Part shown: one piece after another, positions 32,150 to 41,929 of the stretch | How positions within the stretch are numbered: the stretch's first letter is position 1 | Layout: each line of letters begins with the position of its first letter | NCBI GenBank assembly: GCA_014529385.2 | Contig: CM043965.1 | Coordinates: forward strand, 61,617,433 to 61,679,432 | Length of the DNA stretch: 62,000 nucleotides | Source of the DNA: Adiantum capillus-veneris | Taxonomy: Eukaryota > Streptophyta > Polypodiopsida > Polypodiales > Pteridaceae | Direction of reading: 5' to 3' | Notes under the pieces: generated by a model | Told to the model about the DNA's origin: nothing | The model's database searches: none | The model's input: only the letters and a program-made list of their open reading frames with translations | Made by a program: the position numbers and the translations under genes

Positions 32150-32410
32150 GATGCCATACCTTTGCCATTGATACTGAGGACATACCTTTGCCATTGATAC
32201 CAAGGCCATACCTTTGCCATTGATACCAAGGTCATGCCTTTGCCAAGGCCATACCTTTGCCATTCATACCATGGTCATACCTTTGCCAAGGCCATACATC
32301 TATCATTGATGTTGAGGTCATACCTTTGTCAAGGCTATGTGTCCAAGGCCATACCTCTATCATTGATGTTGAGGTCATACCTTTGTCAAGGCTATGTGTC
32401 CAAGGCACCT
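32150..32410 (+). repeat. Minisatellite (~27-63 bp units)
   Basis: Iterations of 'catacctttgccattgatac' and 'aaggccatacctttgcc', ending in two 63-bp units with 'ctatcattgatgttgaggtc'. The higher-order pattern changes from a ~27-bp to a ~63-bp unit along the array. The minus-strand open frame across it merely translates the repeat. Confidence 0.9.
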
Positions 32411-32496
32411 TAACAAGCATTCAACACTCATAGTGTCCAATTATACCCGTCAAAAATGCTACCAAATTCACTTGAATTGCCTAAGAAACATTATAA

Positions 32497-32610
32497 TATG
32501 TTTCTCAACAAACAATGAGAAAGAAGGCTTCTAGAGGGGGGCATCTCAAGACGTATGTTTCTCAACAAACAATGAGAAAGAAGGCTTCTAGAGGGGGGCA
32601 TCTCAAGACG
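32497..32610 (+). repeat. Perfect 57-bp tandem duplication
   Basis: 32497-32553 and 32554-32610 are identical by eye (tatgtttctcaacaaacaat ... catctcaagacg), so this duplication is recent. Confidence 0.93.
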
Positions 32611-32814
32611 TACCAAAAATCATTGCTGCTACTCTTCCATCTCAAAATGCCATCAAGGCACTGCCATTGAGGGTCTACTACCAACAAAAATCCACCACCA
32701 TACAACAACACATTTCAAAATGCACGTATATAAAAAATCATCCAAGCAATAGGTTCTAAAACATTGCCAAATCAGCTTAAGAATGGTCCCCAATGAGAGT
32801 CAATTATCAATAAA

Positions 32815-33175
32815 AATCTATACCCTATTTTTTTGTGTTTCAAGACATTTGTCTCTCAAAATTCTCCAAAAAACACTAGAGCCTCTTTTGTGAGAGTGTT
32901 TCAAAAACGATAATGCCAATTGGTCCACCCGTTGCCTCCAAATTGCCATAGCTCTTTGATTGCTGCTCCTTACATGGAAGAATATTGACAAAAAGCTACA
33001 CCCTATTTTGTTGTGTTTCAAGACATTTTGTCTCTCAAAATGCTCCAAAAAACACTAGAGCCTCTTTTGTGAGAGCATTTCAAAAATGGTAATGCCAATT
33101 GGTCCACCCGCTGCCTCCAAAATTTCCACAGCTCTTTAATTGCTGCTCCTCACATGGAAGATCCCAACACTCCTT
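32815..33175 (+). repeat. ~179-bp tandem duplication
   Basis: Two copies starting near 32818 and 32997, each with 'caaaaaacactagagcctct' and 'aatgccaattggtccacccg'. They differ at about one base in twelve. A shorter unit based on 'gctcctcacatggtagatcc' is repeated further right (33130-33340). Confidence 0.88.
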
Positions 33176-33362
33176 TCCTCTTCTTTGCGTGCAGTCCTCT
33201 CTTCAATTGATGCTCCTCACATGGTAGATCCCAAGACTTCTTTCCTCTTATTTTCATGCAGTTGTCTCTTCAATTGCTTCTCCTCACATGGTAGATCCCA
33301 AGACTTCTTTCCTCTTCTTTGCATGTGGTTCTCTCTTCACGATCACAAAGCATGAGTGACGA

Positions 33363-33373
33363 GGCTGATACCA
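33363..33373 (-). other. Primer-binding site of second non-coding element
   Basis: The minus strand reads TGGTATCAGCC directly after an LTR-type ACA end (TTTTGACA), like the 13150-13161 site but with a one-base deletion. Confidence 0.65.
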
Positions 33374-33765
33374 TGTCAAAATTAACGAGAGAGAATTTTT
33401 TGAACCAAATAAATACAACATGTAAAAAGTACAATCTAGAAACTAATTAAAAACGATTAAAATGTTTTATTATATTTTGCATTTGTAATCAAATTCTCTC
33501 ATTTTGCACTCTTAGTTTAATTTATCAACAATCTAGGTTATTGGACGGCTTCATTGCTATATAGTAGCATGTAAAAAAGTACAATAGACTAGAAACTATT
33601 GAAAAAGATTAAGTTGATTTATGTTTTACATTTGAAACCAAATCAAACGAGATAGAGAGAGCACACAAAAGTAAGACTCAAGAATTTTCTAAAAATACAA
33701 GCTAAAGAACCAAAATTGTAATAACTATAGAAATCCCATGCACGTTGTCACTAATCAAGTCTAAC
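33374..33765 (-). repeat. Probable 5' LTR of second non-coding element
   Basis: On the plus strand it starts TGTCAAAATTAACGAG, resembling the TGTCAAAGTCAATGATG start of LTR-C. The outer end is uncertain: 33765 is only the next plausible TAACA. Contains an internal ~150-bp imperfect repeat ('catgtaaaaa' at about 33420 and 33570). Confidence 0.4.
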
Positions 33766-34867
33766 ATTGACATCATTTTTAAATAAATATCCAATGTAAG
33801 TGCCATTTATAAACACTATGCCTTTTGATCTAGGGGTTCATTATGTGAAAAACTATCATATCAAGTGCATTCATCAAGATATCTTTCTAAAACCCCTTAT
33901 CTGTGAATATTTCTAATATTGTAATGTGCCCGTTTCTTTTGAAATCCATAAATTTCTCTTAAAATTTCCAAAATAATATCGTTATATATGTACATTTCTA
34001 TAAATTTTAAGAGCTTTAAATACCCTTATGTTGAACTCACGTGACATGTACATTTTTTATAGGTGACCTCCCAAGGCCTTCTGTAAGAAGCCAAGAGACC
34101 ATATCATCACCCGTAATTGTGGTGATAAGTTCATTTGATTTTTTAATAAAAAATGAAGCAACTTTTGTATAGTCATGTAAGTGGTTTTGAAGAGATGATA
34201 ATTCTCTTCTCTTCCAATAATTTTTCATCCAACCACTTCATTTTGCAAAGAAGGTTGCAAATGAGAATAATGTCTCTCACATTGGGGCATACCTACACAT
34301 TGAGGACACAATGCCTACTACACTCTATTGCATGCATGCCAAAGACAAGGTAAAAATATAAAAAAACCTACTCAAGATTTAGAGAAAGGGTTTCCTTACA
34401 CATTGTGGAACATTATATTTGTGGACCTCAAAATGCTTCAATAAGCTATTGTTCAACTCTACAAGTTACCTCTAGAAGGAAATGTAACTTACTTTATCAT
34501 TTTAGTTATATACTTGTCAAGTGGATTGTGATGGCTAAGGTCTTCTTTCTATATGTTATGCATTGATTGGTACAAAGGTTGCTTTTTTGGTGGTGAAACT
34601 CATTGGGTGTCAGATAGTGAAAGGTTGAAGGCTCCGTGCAATTAGAGAAGAAAATATGGTGTTTGTGTGCCATTGAGGTGAACAAAGAGACCAATGGGAT
34701 ATTTTCATGTATTATGGAGAGAAATCCATGGATTAATGAAGTAGGCAACTCCTAACTTGTGGATGAGAAGCTGGAGTTGCTGAGGGTCTAGGTAGCTTCG
34801 ATGCAGAGCAACACTTGGTGGGGAATTTTAAAGACCATAAGATGTTTTCTTGGCTACAAACAAGGGG
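33766..34867. other. Unassigned intergenic DNA
   Basis: About 1.1 kb with no recognisable gene, LTR or domain on either strand. Confidence 0.5.
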
Positions 34868-34872
34868 CTTCT
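34868..34872 (+). repeat. Left target-site duplication of copia-4 (CTTCT)
   Basis: Identical to 40407-40411. Confidence 0.93.
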
Positions 34873-35064
34873 TGTTGGGGTATAAAGCCCAATATGGTCG
34901 CCAAGGTAAGTAAGCGGGCCGCCAGGTATGTACACATATTCTTTTGTAAAAACCTAATAAGAACTCACTATGCTCTACACATTACAATAGAGCGAGTTCA
35001 CCATATCGTCGTTCTCTTCTTCTCGCACTCTCTCTCGCGTCGCACTTCCGCTCGTACTCCTTCA
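34873..35064 (+). repeat. 5' LTR of copia-4
   Basis: 192 bp, TGTTGGGGTATAAAGCCC ... CTCGTACTCCTTCA. It differs from the 3' LTR (40215-40406) at six positions by direct comparison, with no indels. A TATAAAG sits eight bases from its left edge, but that is too close to the end to call a promoter. Confidence 0.95.
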
Positions 35065-35066
35065 AC

Positions 35067-35078
35067 TGGTATTAGAGC
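35067..35078 (+). other. Primer-binding site of copia-4
   Basis: TGGTATTAGAGC, one mismatch (C to T) from the plant copia site, two bases after the LTR. Confidence 0.9.
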
Positions 35079-36162
35079 TTAGATCGAGGCTCGGGGAAGC
35101 ACTGCAGGAGGCTAGAGTCACCAACTCAGATTGGAGTGAAATTCGACAGGCGAAGACACGGCCCCAAATCTCGTGGGTAAGCCCGAAGGGCTTGGTGTTG
35201 TCACGATTTCATTATGAGGTCATCTCGGCCACCGTTCGGCTTCGATAAAGGTCTGCGCAGGCCATTTTCGACTATGTGGTCTCGACGGGTGCAGATCCGA
35301 CTCTGCAAATTTGGGGTTTTCGGCCTATGACTGCAGGTGCTGAGGATATCGACACTCCCAAAGTGTGGATTTGTGGCTGTCTACACATCAACGGACGGCT
35401 CACAGTTCTTGGAGGCGTGTTACATACGACACGGGCACATCTACACACAGACTGTAGGCGACATCCACTAGTTCATCAGGTAGCTTGTGTTTGCTGCTTG
35501 ATATTCCAAATTTCATCCTGACATTGCAGGTACCTCCACATGGGATGTATTGTCAGAGATGATGTATATCTGTTGAGGGTTTGCTGGCTGTGAGTCACGC
35601 AGCAAACAACCGCCACAACGGTTACAGCATATAGTGGGAAATTTGTGGATGTATGACTCTGTGGGAAGTCTATGTACTGTTAGATTTACTGCAGCCTTTG
35701 TTGACGGTCGAGTGAGGTTTTATTGAGCTGGGGGATTCCCGAATGTTGAGATCCTTTCGGTGATACAAGTCTTGGAGCGATCCCTCGAGCACCCTTAGAT
35801 AGGCAGCTAGGATGTATTGACTGTGAGTTAGACAGTTGGGATTGCATCTTTGCTTTACTGCCGTTGAGGCATTGTCGCAGTCTATGCTTATAGGACAGTG
35901 ACAGGACAGTGAGAGACAGTACAGGTGCAGGACAGGTTTACCCGCAGCTTACATTGTCAGAGAGACAGTGTTTTTTTAGCTGTTTTTTGGTCTGTTTTTT
36001 AGTACACCAGAGCCATTTTACAAAGGAGACTCTGCCAAAATTTCTGCAGAATCTGAAGCTTTCTTGATTCATTTGACAGGTTGATATTGGTTCAGAGCTC
36101 AGTTTACAGGGGAAACTCTGCCGAATTTTTCCCAAGAAAGTAAACTACTGTGAAGCGTAGCT
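35079..36162 (+). other. Copia-4 5' leader
   Basis: About 1.1 kb between PBS and Gag, with no recognisable coding domain. It is GC-richer than the flanks at its start. Longer than the leaders of most small copia elements. Confidence 0.7.
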
Positions 36163-36690
36163 ATGGCTGGATCACAGGACACTGCTCTTTACAATATCAA
36201 GAAGCTGGATGGAACCAATTTCCCATTGTGGAAGAAGAAGATTTGGCACGTGTTGGTACAAAAGAAGCAGATAAAACCTATAAGGCTCAAGGGGATAAAA
36301 CCAAAAGATATGGACGAAGATGAATGGAGCGAAATGGATGAATTGGCACTTTCTACCATTATGCTGACTTTGGCAGAGAGCGTTTACTTCAATGTAGCAG
36401 ACGAGATGTCGGCTTATCAAGCATGGTTAAAGCTGAGTGATCTTTATGAGAAGTAGAGTGCAGCTTCACAGGTATACTGGCTTAAGAAGCTTGTTGACTT
36501 GAAGATGAAAGAAGGGACACCTATGTCCAATCATCTGAATGAATTCAACACAATCTATAGTCAGTTGTCAGCTCAAGGTGTCAAGTTTGATGAACCTGTT
36601 AGAGCTATGTTCCTGTTGATCACATTGCCAAAAAGTTGGGACACTTTTCGCACAACTTTGAGTAATTCTGCACGGTTTGAACATAGCAGG
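36163..36690 (+). pseudogene. Copia-4 Gag, capsid part
   Basis: Plant copia Gag beginning MAGSQDTALYNIKKLDGTNF, then PLWKKKIWHVLVQKK, the usual 'F.G.NF..W...M...L' opening. It continues WLKLSDLYEK, a TAG stop at 36454-36456, then WLKKLVDLKMKEGTPMSNHL and LPKSWDTFRTTL in the same frame. A one-base shift near 36680 moves reading into the next frame. Start chosen at the first ATG giving the conserved N-terminus. Resembles the Tnt1/Tork lineage. Confidence 0.92.
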
Positions 36691-37657
36691 TGTAGAAGGA
36701 AGTCTGCTTACTGAAGAAACCAATAGAAAGACAATGGACAAAGGCAAAGGAACAGCCTTAGTTGTCAGGGGAAGGACCAAAGAAAAGTACAAAGGTGGAA
36801 AGAGGAATCAGTCTCGTAGCAAGTCCCGCAGTGCTAAAGGAAAGAGTGACATAGAATGCTACCATTGTGGCAACAAGGGTCACATGAAAAGAGACTGCAG
36901 AGAATGGAAAGCAGAAAAAGGCAAAGAGAAAGCTGAAGACCATGGTGAGAAGAACAAGTCCTCAGTGAAGATTCAAGAAATAAATGTGACAAACACTGTT
37001 GCAGAGGATGACAGTCTAGTGTCAGGAGACATCTACTTCTTGAAGAATACAATGGACTCAGCTCTTCTTACAGCATCTGATGGAAATGCACTGAGGGACT
37101 GGATTATAGACTCAGGGGAATCACTTCATGTGTCTCCAAACAAGGAGTGGTTTACTTCTTATGTGACCACTAAAGATCATGTTCGGCTAGGCAATGGGCA
37201 GACATGTGAGATCTTAGGTGTTGGAGATGTTCAATTGAAGTTCCAGAATGGCTCTTCTTTCACGTTGAAGAATGTGAGACATGTTCCCGCAATTACAAAG
37301 AGCTTGATCAACACAGGTTTACTTGATGATGCTGGCTACGTCACCACTTTTGGACAGAACATGTGGAAGATATCCAAGGCTTCTATGACAGTAGCACATG
37401 GAGTAAAGTCTGGAGGACTTTACATGATTTATGTATCAAATGTCTCTAAAAATGTAATCAATGTAACCGAGCAGCCGAACGTTTCTTTGTGGCATAGCCG
37501 ATTAGGACATATGTCCAAGAAGGGAATGGAAATCTTGTCTCGTTCTGTTTATTTTCCTGGATTTTCATTTAATGATTTTGAATTCTGTGAACATTGTCTG
37601 TATGGTAAGCAAACACAGCAGCCACATAAGCATAGAAGCACTAGAAGAGATACATAG
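36680..37657 (+). pseudogene. Copia-4 zinc knuckle, protease and integrase zinc module
   Basis: 326-codon open stretch. It holds a perfect CCHC knuckle CYHCGNKGHMKRDC (36857-36898), then the protease active site WIIDSGESLHVSPNKEWF (D-S-G at 37109-37117; D-S-G-A-S is usual, here D-S-G-E-S). HVPAITKSLINTGLLDDAGY ends the protease. The integrase HHCC module follows: WHSRLGHMSKKGM ... CEHCLYGKQ. It ends at a TAG (37655-37657), after which reading resumes in the same frame. Confidence 0.94.
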
Positions 37658-38330
37658 TTGGCACTTGTTCATAGTGATTTGTGTGGACCTATGCCTAACC
37701 TATCTCTAGGGGGAGCTTCTTACTTTATGACATTTATAGATGATTACTCGAGGAAAGTATGGGTTTACTTTCTCAAGCACAAGGATGAAACGTTTAGTGT
37801 TTTCAAAACGTTTGTGACACTTGTGGAGAATCAGAGTGGCAAGAAGCTTAAATGCTTACGGACTGACAATGGTGGAGAGTATGTTTCAAAGGCTTTTGTG
37901 AGTCAAAAGGTATAAAACGTGAACTTACTGCTCCTTACAATCCTCCTCAAAATGGTGTTGCTGAGAGGATGAATAGGACCATACAAGAGAAGGTCAGAAG
38001 TATGTTGTCTAATGCACAACTGCCAAATGGGTTTTGGGGTGAAGCTGTATCAACAGCTGTTCATCTTGTAAATAGACCTCCTAGCAAGGTTTTGCAGAAG
38101 GATTCAGTGCCAGAGATGGTATGGTCAGGCAAAATGCCCTCATACAAGCATCTCAGAGTCTTTGGCTATGAGGCATATACTCAAGTTCCAAAGGAATTTA
38201 GGAACAAACTTGAGCCAAAGAGTAGAAAGTGCATCTTTCTAGGCTATGGTAATTCTGGTGAGATGGGGTACAGGCTTTGGGATCCCGAATCCAGAAAGGT
38301 TGTCCGCAGCAATGATGTTCACTTTAATGA
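37658..38330 (+). pseudogene. Copia-4 integrase core
   Basis: LVHSDLCGPMPNLSLGG, MTFIDDYSRKVWVYFLKHKD and LRTDNGGEYVSKAF carry the first two catalytic Asp residues and the conserved DNGGE. A frameshift near 37905 follows; reading then continues PYNPPQNGVAERMNRTIQEK with the catalytic Glu (AER), then WGEAVSTAVHLVNRPPSK and HLRVFGYEAYTQVP. Apart from the stop at 37655 and this shift, the D-D-E triad and surrounding blocks are intact. Confidence 0.94.
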
Positions 38331-39213
38331 ATCCAAATATCATTCTAAACCAGAGAGGGTTGACGAGATTAGAAGAGTTGTCTTCCAAGAAGATGGACCT
38401 TCACGTGCAAGACAAAATGTCAGGGCTCAAGAGGAGCAAGGACAGGATAGAGTGGAACCACAGGTTGTGGCTGAGCCTGAGCCACCTATTGTGCGTAGAT
38501 CTGGACGTGTCACACGACCTCCTGATAGGTTTGTTCCATCTATGAACTATGTCATGTTGACTGATTGCAATGAGCCTTCATGTTACAAGGAAGCAGTGCA
38601 AATGAAGGACTCCGGGAATTGGCAATTGGCCATGCAGTCAGAGATGACAGCTCTGCATAAAAACCAGACATGGAAGCTAGTTAAATTACCACGGGGCAAA
38701 AAGGCTCTACCCTGTAAATGGGTTTACAGGTATAAGATCACCGCTCATGATAGTCAGCCAAAGTACAAAGCAAGTCTTGTTGCCAAGGGCTTTAAGCAAG
38801 AACAAGGCATTGACTTTGATGAAGTCTACTCTCCAGTGGTCAAGATGACTACATTGAGATGCTTTCTTGCATTGGTTGCCATATTAGATTTGGTGTTGCA
38901 CCAAATGGATGTCAAGATAGCGTTCTTGCATGGTGATTTAGATGTGGAAATTTACATGCAGCAGCCAGAAGGGTTTGTTGAGAAAGGCAAGGAAGATTGG
39001 GTATGCGAGTTGTTAAAGAGTCTTTATGGCTTAAAACAATCACCGAGGGCATGGTACCATAAATTCCACAAGTTTATGATTTCTCAAGGCTACAAACGTA
39101 GTGAGTTCGATCACTGTCTATATACAAAGAAGGCTAAGGATGGTGGTTGGCTGATCCTTATTTTGTATGTGGATGACATGTTGATTGTTGGCAAGCACTT
39201 GGAAGAAATTTAA
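38331..39213 (+). pseudogene. Copia-4 reverse transcriptase
   Basis: Continuous with the integrase frame (open from 37969). Linker with RRSGRVTRPPDRFVP, then RT: WKLVKLPRGKKALPCKWVYR, ASLVAKGFKQEQGIDFDEVY, HQMDVKIAFLHGDLDVEIYM, LYGLKQSPRAWYHKF and the catalytic ILYVDDMLIVG (about 39160-39192). A TAA at 39211-39213 interrupts reading before RNase H, which continues in the same frame. Confidence 0.95.
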
Positions 39214-39216
39214 GCT

Positions 39217-40128
39217 TTGAAGTCAAAGATGGAAAAATCGTTTGACATGAAAGACATGGGTGAGGCAAGTCATATACTTGGTATGCGCATTGAGAGAGAC
39301 AGATCAAAGAAGTTGATTTGGTTATCTCAAACAGAATATATTGACAAGGTTTTGCAACGTTTCAATATGGAGAAGGGAAAGGCATTGAGTGTTCCATTGC
39401 CACCATATGTGAAACTTAGAAAACAAGATTGTCCTATGTCTGAGGAAGAACAGGCTGAAATGGATAAGATTCCATATGCGTCTGCAGTGGGTAGTTTGAT
39501 GTATGCAATGATTGCTACTCGCCCAGACATTGCATTTGCAGTGGGAGTAGTAAGTCGATACATGTCAAACCCAGGCAAGAAACATTGGGAGGAAGTGAAA
39601 GGAATATTGAGATACCTGAAAGCTACAAAGAGTTTGCGTATATGCTATGGGAGTCAGGAGCTAAGTGTAAACGGTTTTACAGACTCAGATTATGCAGGTG
39701 ACTTAGACAACCAAAGGTCTACGTCAGGGTATGTCTTTACATTGGCTGGTGGAGCAGTATCATGGCGTTCTAGATTACAAGATTGTGTTACTCAGTCTAC
39801 TACAGAGACTGAATATGTTGTAGCATCAGAGGCATGCAAAGAATCAATTTGGCTTAATAGACTAGTAACAGATTTGGGAATCAAAGAAGAGATGCCTGTG
39901 TTATATTGTGATAGTCAAAGTGCTATACAATTGGCTCGCAATCCAGTTTATCCCTCAAAGACAAAGCATGTGGATGTGAAGTATCATTTCATCAGGGAAA
40001 TGCTCGAGGATAAGCAACTTCAGCTTGTCAAAGTTCACACCACAGAAAATCCTGCTGATCTACTTACAAAAGGACTTCCCTCAGAGAGCTTTGCGCATTT
40101 TCGCAAGCAGTTAGGTGTAGGGTAGTAC
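39217..40128 (+). pseudogene. Copia-4 RT thumb and RNase H
   Basis: 302-codon open stretch: MEKSFDMKDMGEASHILGM, the connection YASAVGSLMYAMIATRPDIA, RNase H block GFTDSDYAGDLDNQRSTSGY, TTETEYVVASEACKESIWL and the terminal KTKHVDVKYHFIREML and NPADLLTKGL. All RNase H catalytic positions I can identify are present. Ends at its natural stop about 90 bp before the PPT. Confidence 0.95.
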
Positions 40129-40202
40129 ATCACTTCTCTACATCTCTTGTATATTAGCTTGTATAGTAGCTTCTCTCACACTTAAAGTACCACATTGGAC
40201 TT

Positions 40203-40214
40203 TAAGTGGGAGGT
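40203..40214 (+). other. Polypurine tract of copia-4
   Basis: AAGTGGGAGGT immediately before the 3' LTR. Confidence 0.88.
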
Positions 40215-40406
40215 TGTTGGGGTATAAAGCCCAATGTGGTCGCCCAGGTAAGTGGGCGGGCCGCCAGGTATGTACACATATTCTTTTGTAAAAACCTAAT
40301 AAGAACTCACTATGCTCTACACATTACAGTAGAGCGAGTTCACCATATCGTCATTCTCTTCTTCTCGCACTCTCTCTCGCGTCGCACTTCCGCTCGTACT
40401 CCTTCA
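40215..40406 (+). repeat. 3' LTR of copia-4
   Basis: 192 bp, TGTTGGGGTATAAAGCCC ... CTCGTACTCCTTCA, partner of 34873-35064. Confidence 0.95.
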
Positions 40407-40411
40407 CTTCT
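40407..40411 (+). repeat. Right target-site duplication of copia-4 (CTTCT)
   Basis: Identical to 34868-34872. Confidence 0.93.
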
Positions 40412-40749
40412 TCCCCCTAGCCTTGTCCATTTTGCACCTGGGGGTACAAACCAAGCAAACAAAAATCACAGAAGATCTCTACAAAGGCTGGTCTAATGCT
40501 TCCTTGGCAAGAGGAGGGACTAGAGGGTTCCAAATTTTTTTATATCGGGGATGAAGGTAAGGAAAGGCTTGGTAATGGGAAGCATCCGTCTTGAGATTGC
40601 CCATGACTCGACGCATTAGATTGTGTAGTGAAGGACGAGAGATAGAGCCCCATCTTTCCATTGTCTCTATCCATTGTGCATTTTTGTACATTGCACAACT
40701 TCATGCACATTTTTTAATAGGCTATTGAAGATCCACATTGACTATGATT

Positions 40750-40990
40750 TTAGAATGAAGCCTTTGCACAAGTCCTAGGAGACAATCACCAAGGTGGAGA
40801 AGATTCTCAATTTAATTGGCTATCATGGCAAACAAATATCAATTGATGCTAAAAAGAAAATAGGTGAGGCCCATGAGACTGCCGAACATGCAGTGAGTGG
40901 AAGAAATTAAGAGACTTCATGAAGAAAGATAATCTGGGCAACTCATGCAAAAATGAAGCTCAAAATATTTCCAACCAATGTGTAGCTAAC
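40750..40990 (+). pseudogene. Unidentified coding remnant interrupted by gypsy-3, left part
   Basis: Plus-strand coding-like sequence (TITKVEKILNLIGYHGKQ, then KKDNLGNSCKNEAQN in a shifted frame) that runs into the gypsy-3 insertion at 40990. Removing the element and one TSD copy joins it in frame with 59971 onward. I do not recognise the family; it may itself be an old transposon protein. It contains at least one stop and one frame change. Confidence 0.45.
40986..40990 (+). repeat. Left target-site duplication of gypsy-3 (CTAAC)
   Basis: Identical to 59966-59970. Confidence 0.94.
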
Positions 40991-41895
40991 TGTTGGCGGA
41001 TACGCCGCGACGGACGCCAGCACAGCGAGAACTCACCTTACAAGATTTGTCAGCTAAGGAAGAAGCTCGACCCGCAGGCGCGTGGAAGCAAGCATAGTGT
41101 GTCAACCTACACTCCAATGAATCTCGACTTCTTCCTACAGAGGTCTCTACCCAATGTCTAAGCTACAACCTTCAGGAGTGCATAAGAGGAGATTTCCTAC
41201 AATGCTTTCAAGAGCCAAATACCCATCAAACGTTCTTGAAATGCTACGAAACTTGAAGGAAACCCTATTAACACCAATAGGTCACTCTCCCTAAGGTCCA
41301 TGAACCAAAACCCCAACCCTAAACACCCGGTGTAAAATCACGTAGGATGTCTGGTTGAAATTTTCAGGTCGTCATTTCCGAAAACTAAAGTGCCTAATGT
41401 GTAGTTCTACTCAATGCGAATGTGTGGATATGCTGAAATGCGAAAATAGACAACGTATGCTCATCGAATCACCAGATATAGCTCGTGGGTCGAGCTCGCA
41501 AATCCAGATCGCACACACACAATGTAGGTATTGGCGCGTAGCTCTCTTCGGGGGCAAGAGGTTGCACTTCTCCGCACTCGATTCCGACCACCGGTGCGCG
41601 CGTAGCGTCAAGATAAAACTCTCACTCCCTCTCGTACACAGAGTACGCTCACTCACACAGAAAAAACTTAAAAATGACAAAGGTTCTTTTCATTAAGGTC
41701 AAAAGTGGTACAAATACAATCTCAAACCCTAATGTTCCAATTCTAAATGTAAAAAATGGGATACAATTTGGAAGCTTCTGCAAGCCCCACTATTTACAAA
41801 GGTGAAATGACGGTTTTTCTCAATTAAAGAATAATTACAAAAAATAATATCCTGCCGGGCAATCATCCTCCGTTGGGTGTGTCCAGCCACTAACA
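40991..41895 (-). repeat. 3' LTR of gypsy-3
   Basis: 905 bp, plus strand TGTTGGCGGATACGCC ... AGCCACTAACA. It differs from the right LTR at about 17 of the first ~225 positions by eye. It also carries about 70 bp (41574-41655, ctcgattccgaccaccggtg and on) absent from the other LTR. Contains one gtaggatgtct motif (41342-41352). Confidence 0.94.
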
Positions 41896-41910
41896 CTCCC
41901 CCCCTCCTAG
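41896..41910 (-). other. Polypurine tract of gypsy-3
   Basis: The minus strand reads CTAGGAGGGGGGGAG directly before the LTR start TGTTAGTGG. Confidence 0.9.
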
Positions 41911-41929
41911 TTCATGTCGTCCCCGACAT

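Larger units (their letters stand above)
31670..33362 (-). mobile_element. Body of a second non-coding copia-like element
   Basis: Non-coding region that ends at a copia-type PBS (33363-33373). In places it resembles the body of the tandem element at 10-13 kb, for example 'ggccaccgccacgtgcattt' here against 'ggccgccaccacatgtgaca' there, and both carry 'atctttggcttcaaaatcc'-like segments. No protein domain is visible. The left end and 3' LTR are not identified. It is full of local tandem repeats, listed separately. Confidence 0.5.

Noticed and set aside
32232-32420. Minus-strand frame with repeated HSLDKGMTSTSMI units
   Set aside because: It is the translation of the minisatellite and has no start context or similarity.
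34881-34887. TATAAAG near the start of the copia-4 LTR as a promoter
   Set aside because: It is only eight bases from the LTR edge, leaving no room for upstream U3 control sequence; probably fortuitous.
35276-35521. Open frame in the copia-4 leader
   Set aside because: It lies between PBS and Gag, has no copia-like motif, and is probably a chance frame in a GC-richer leader.
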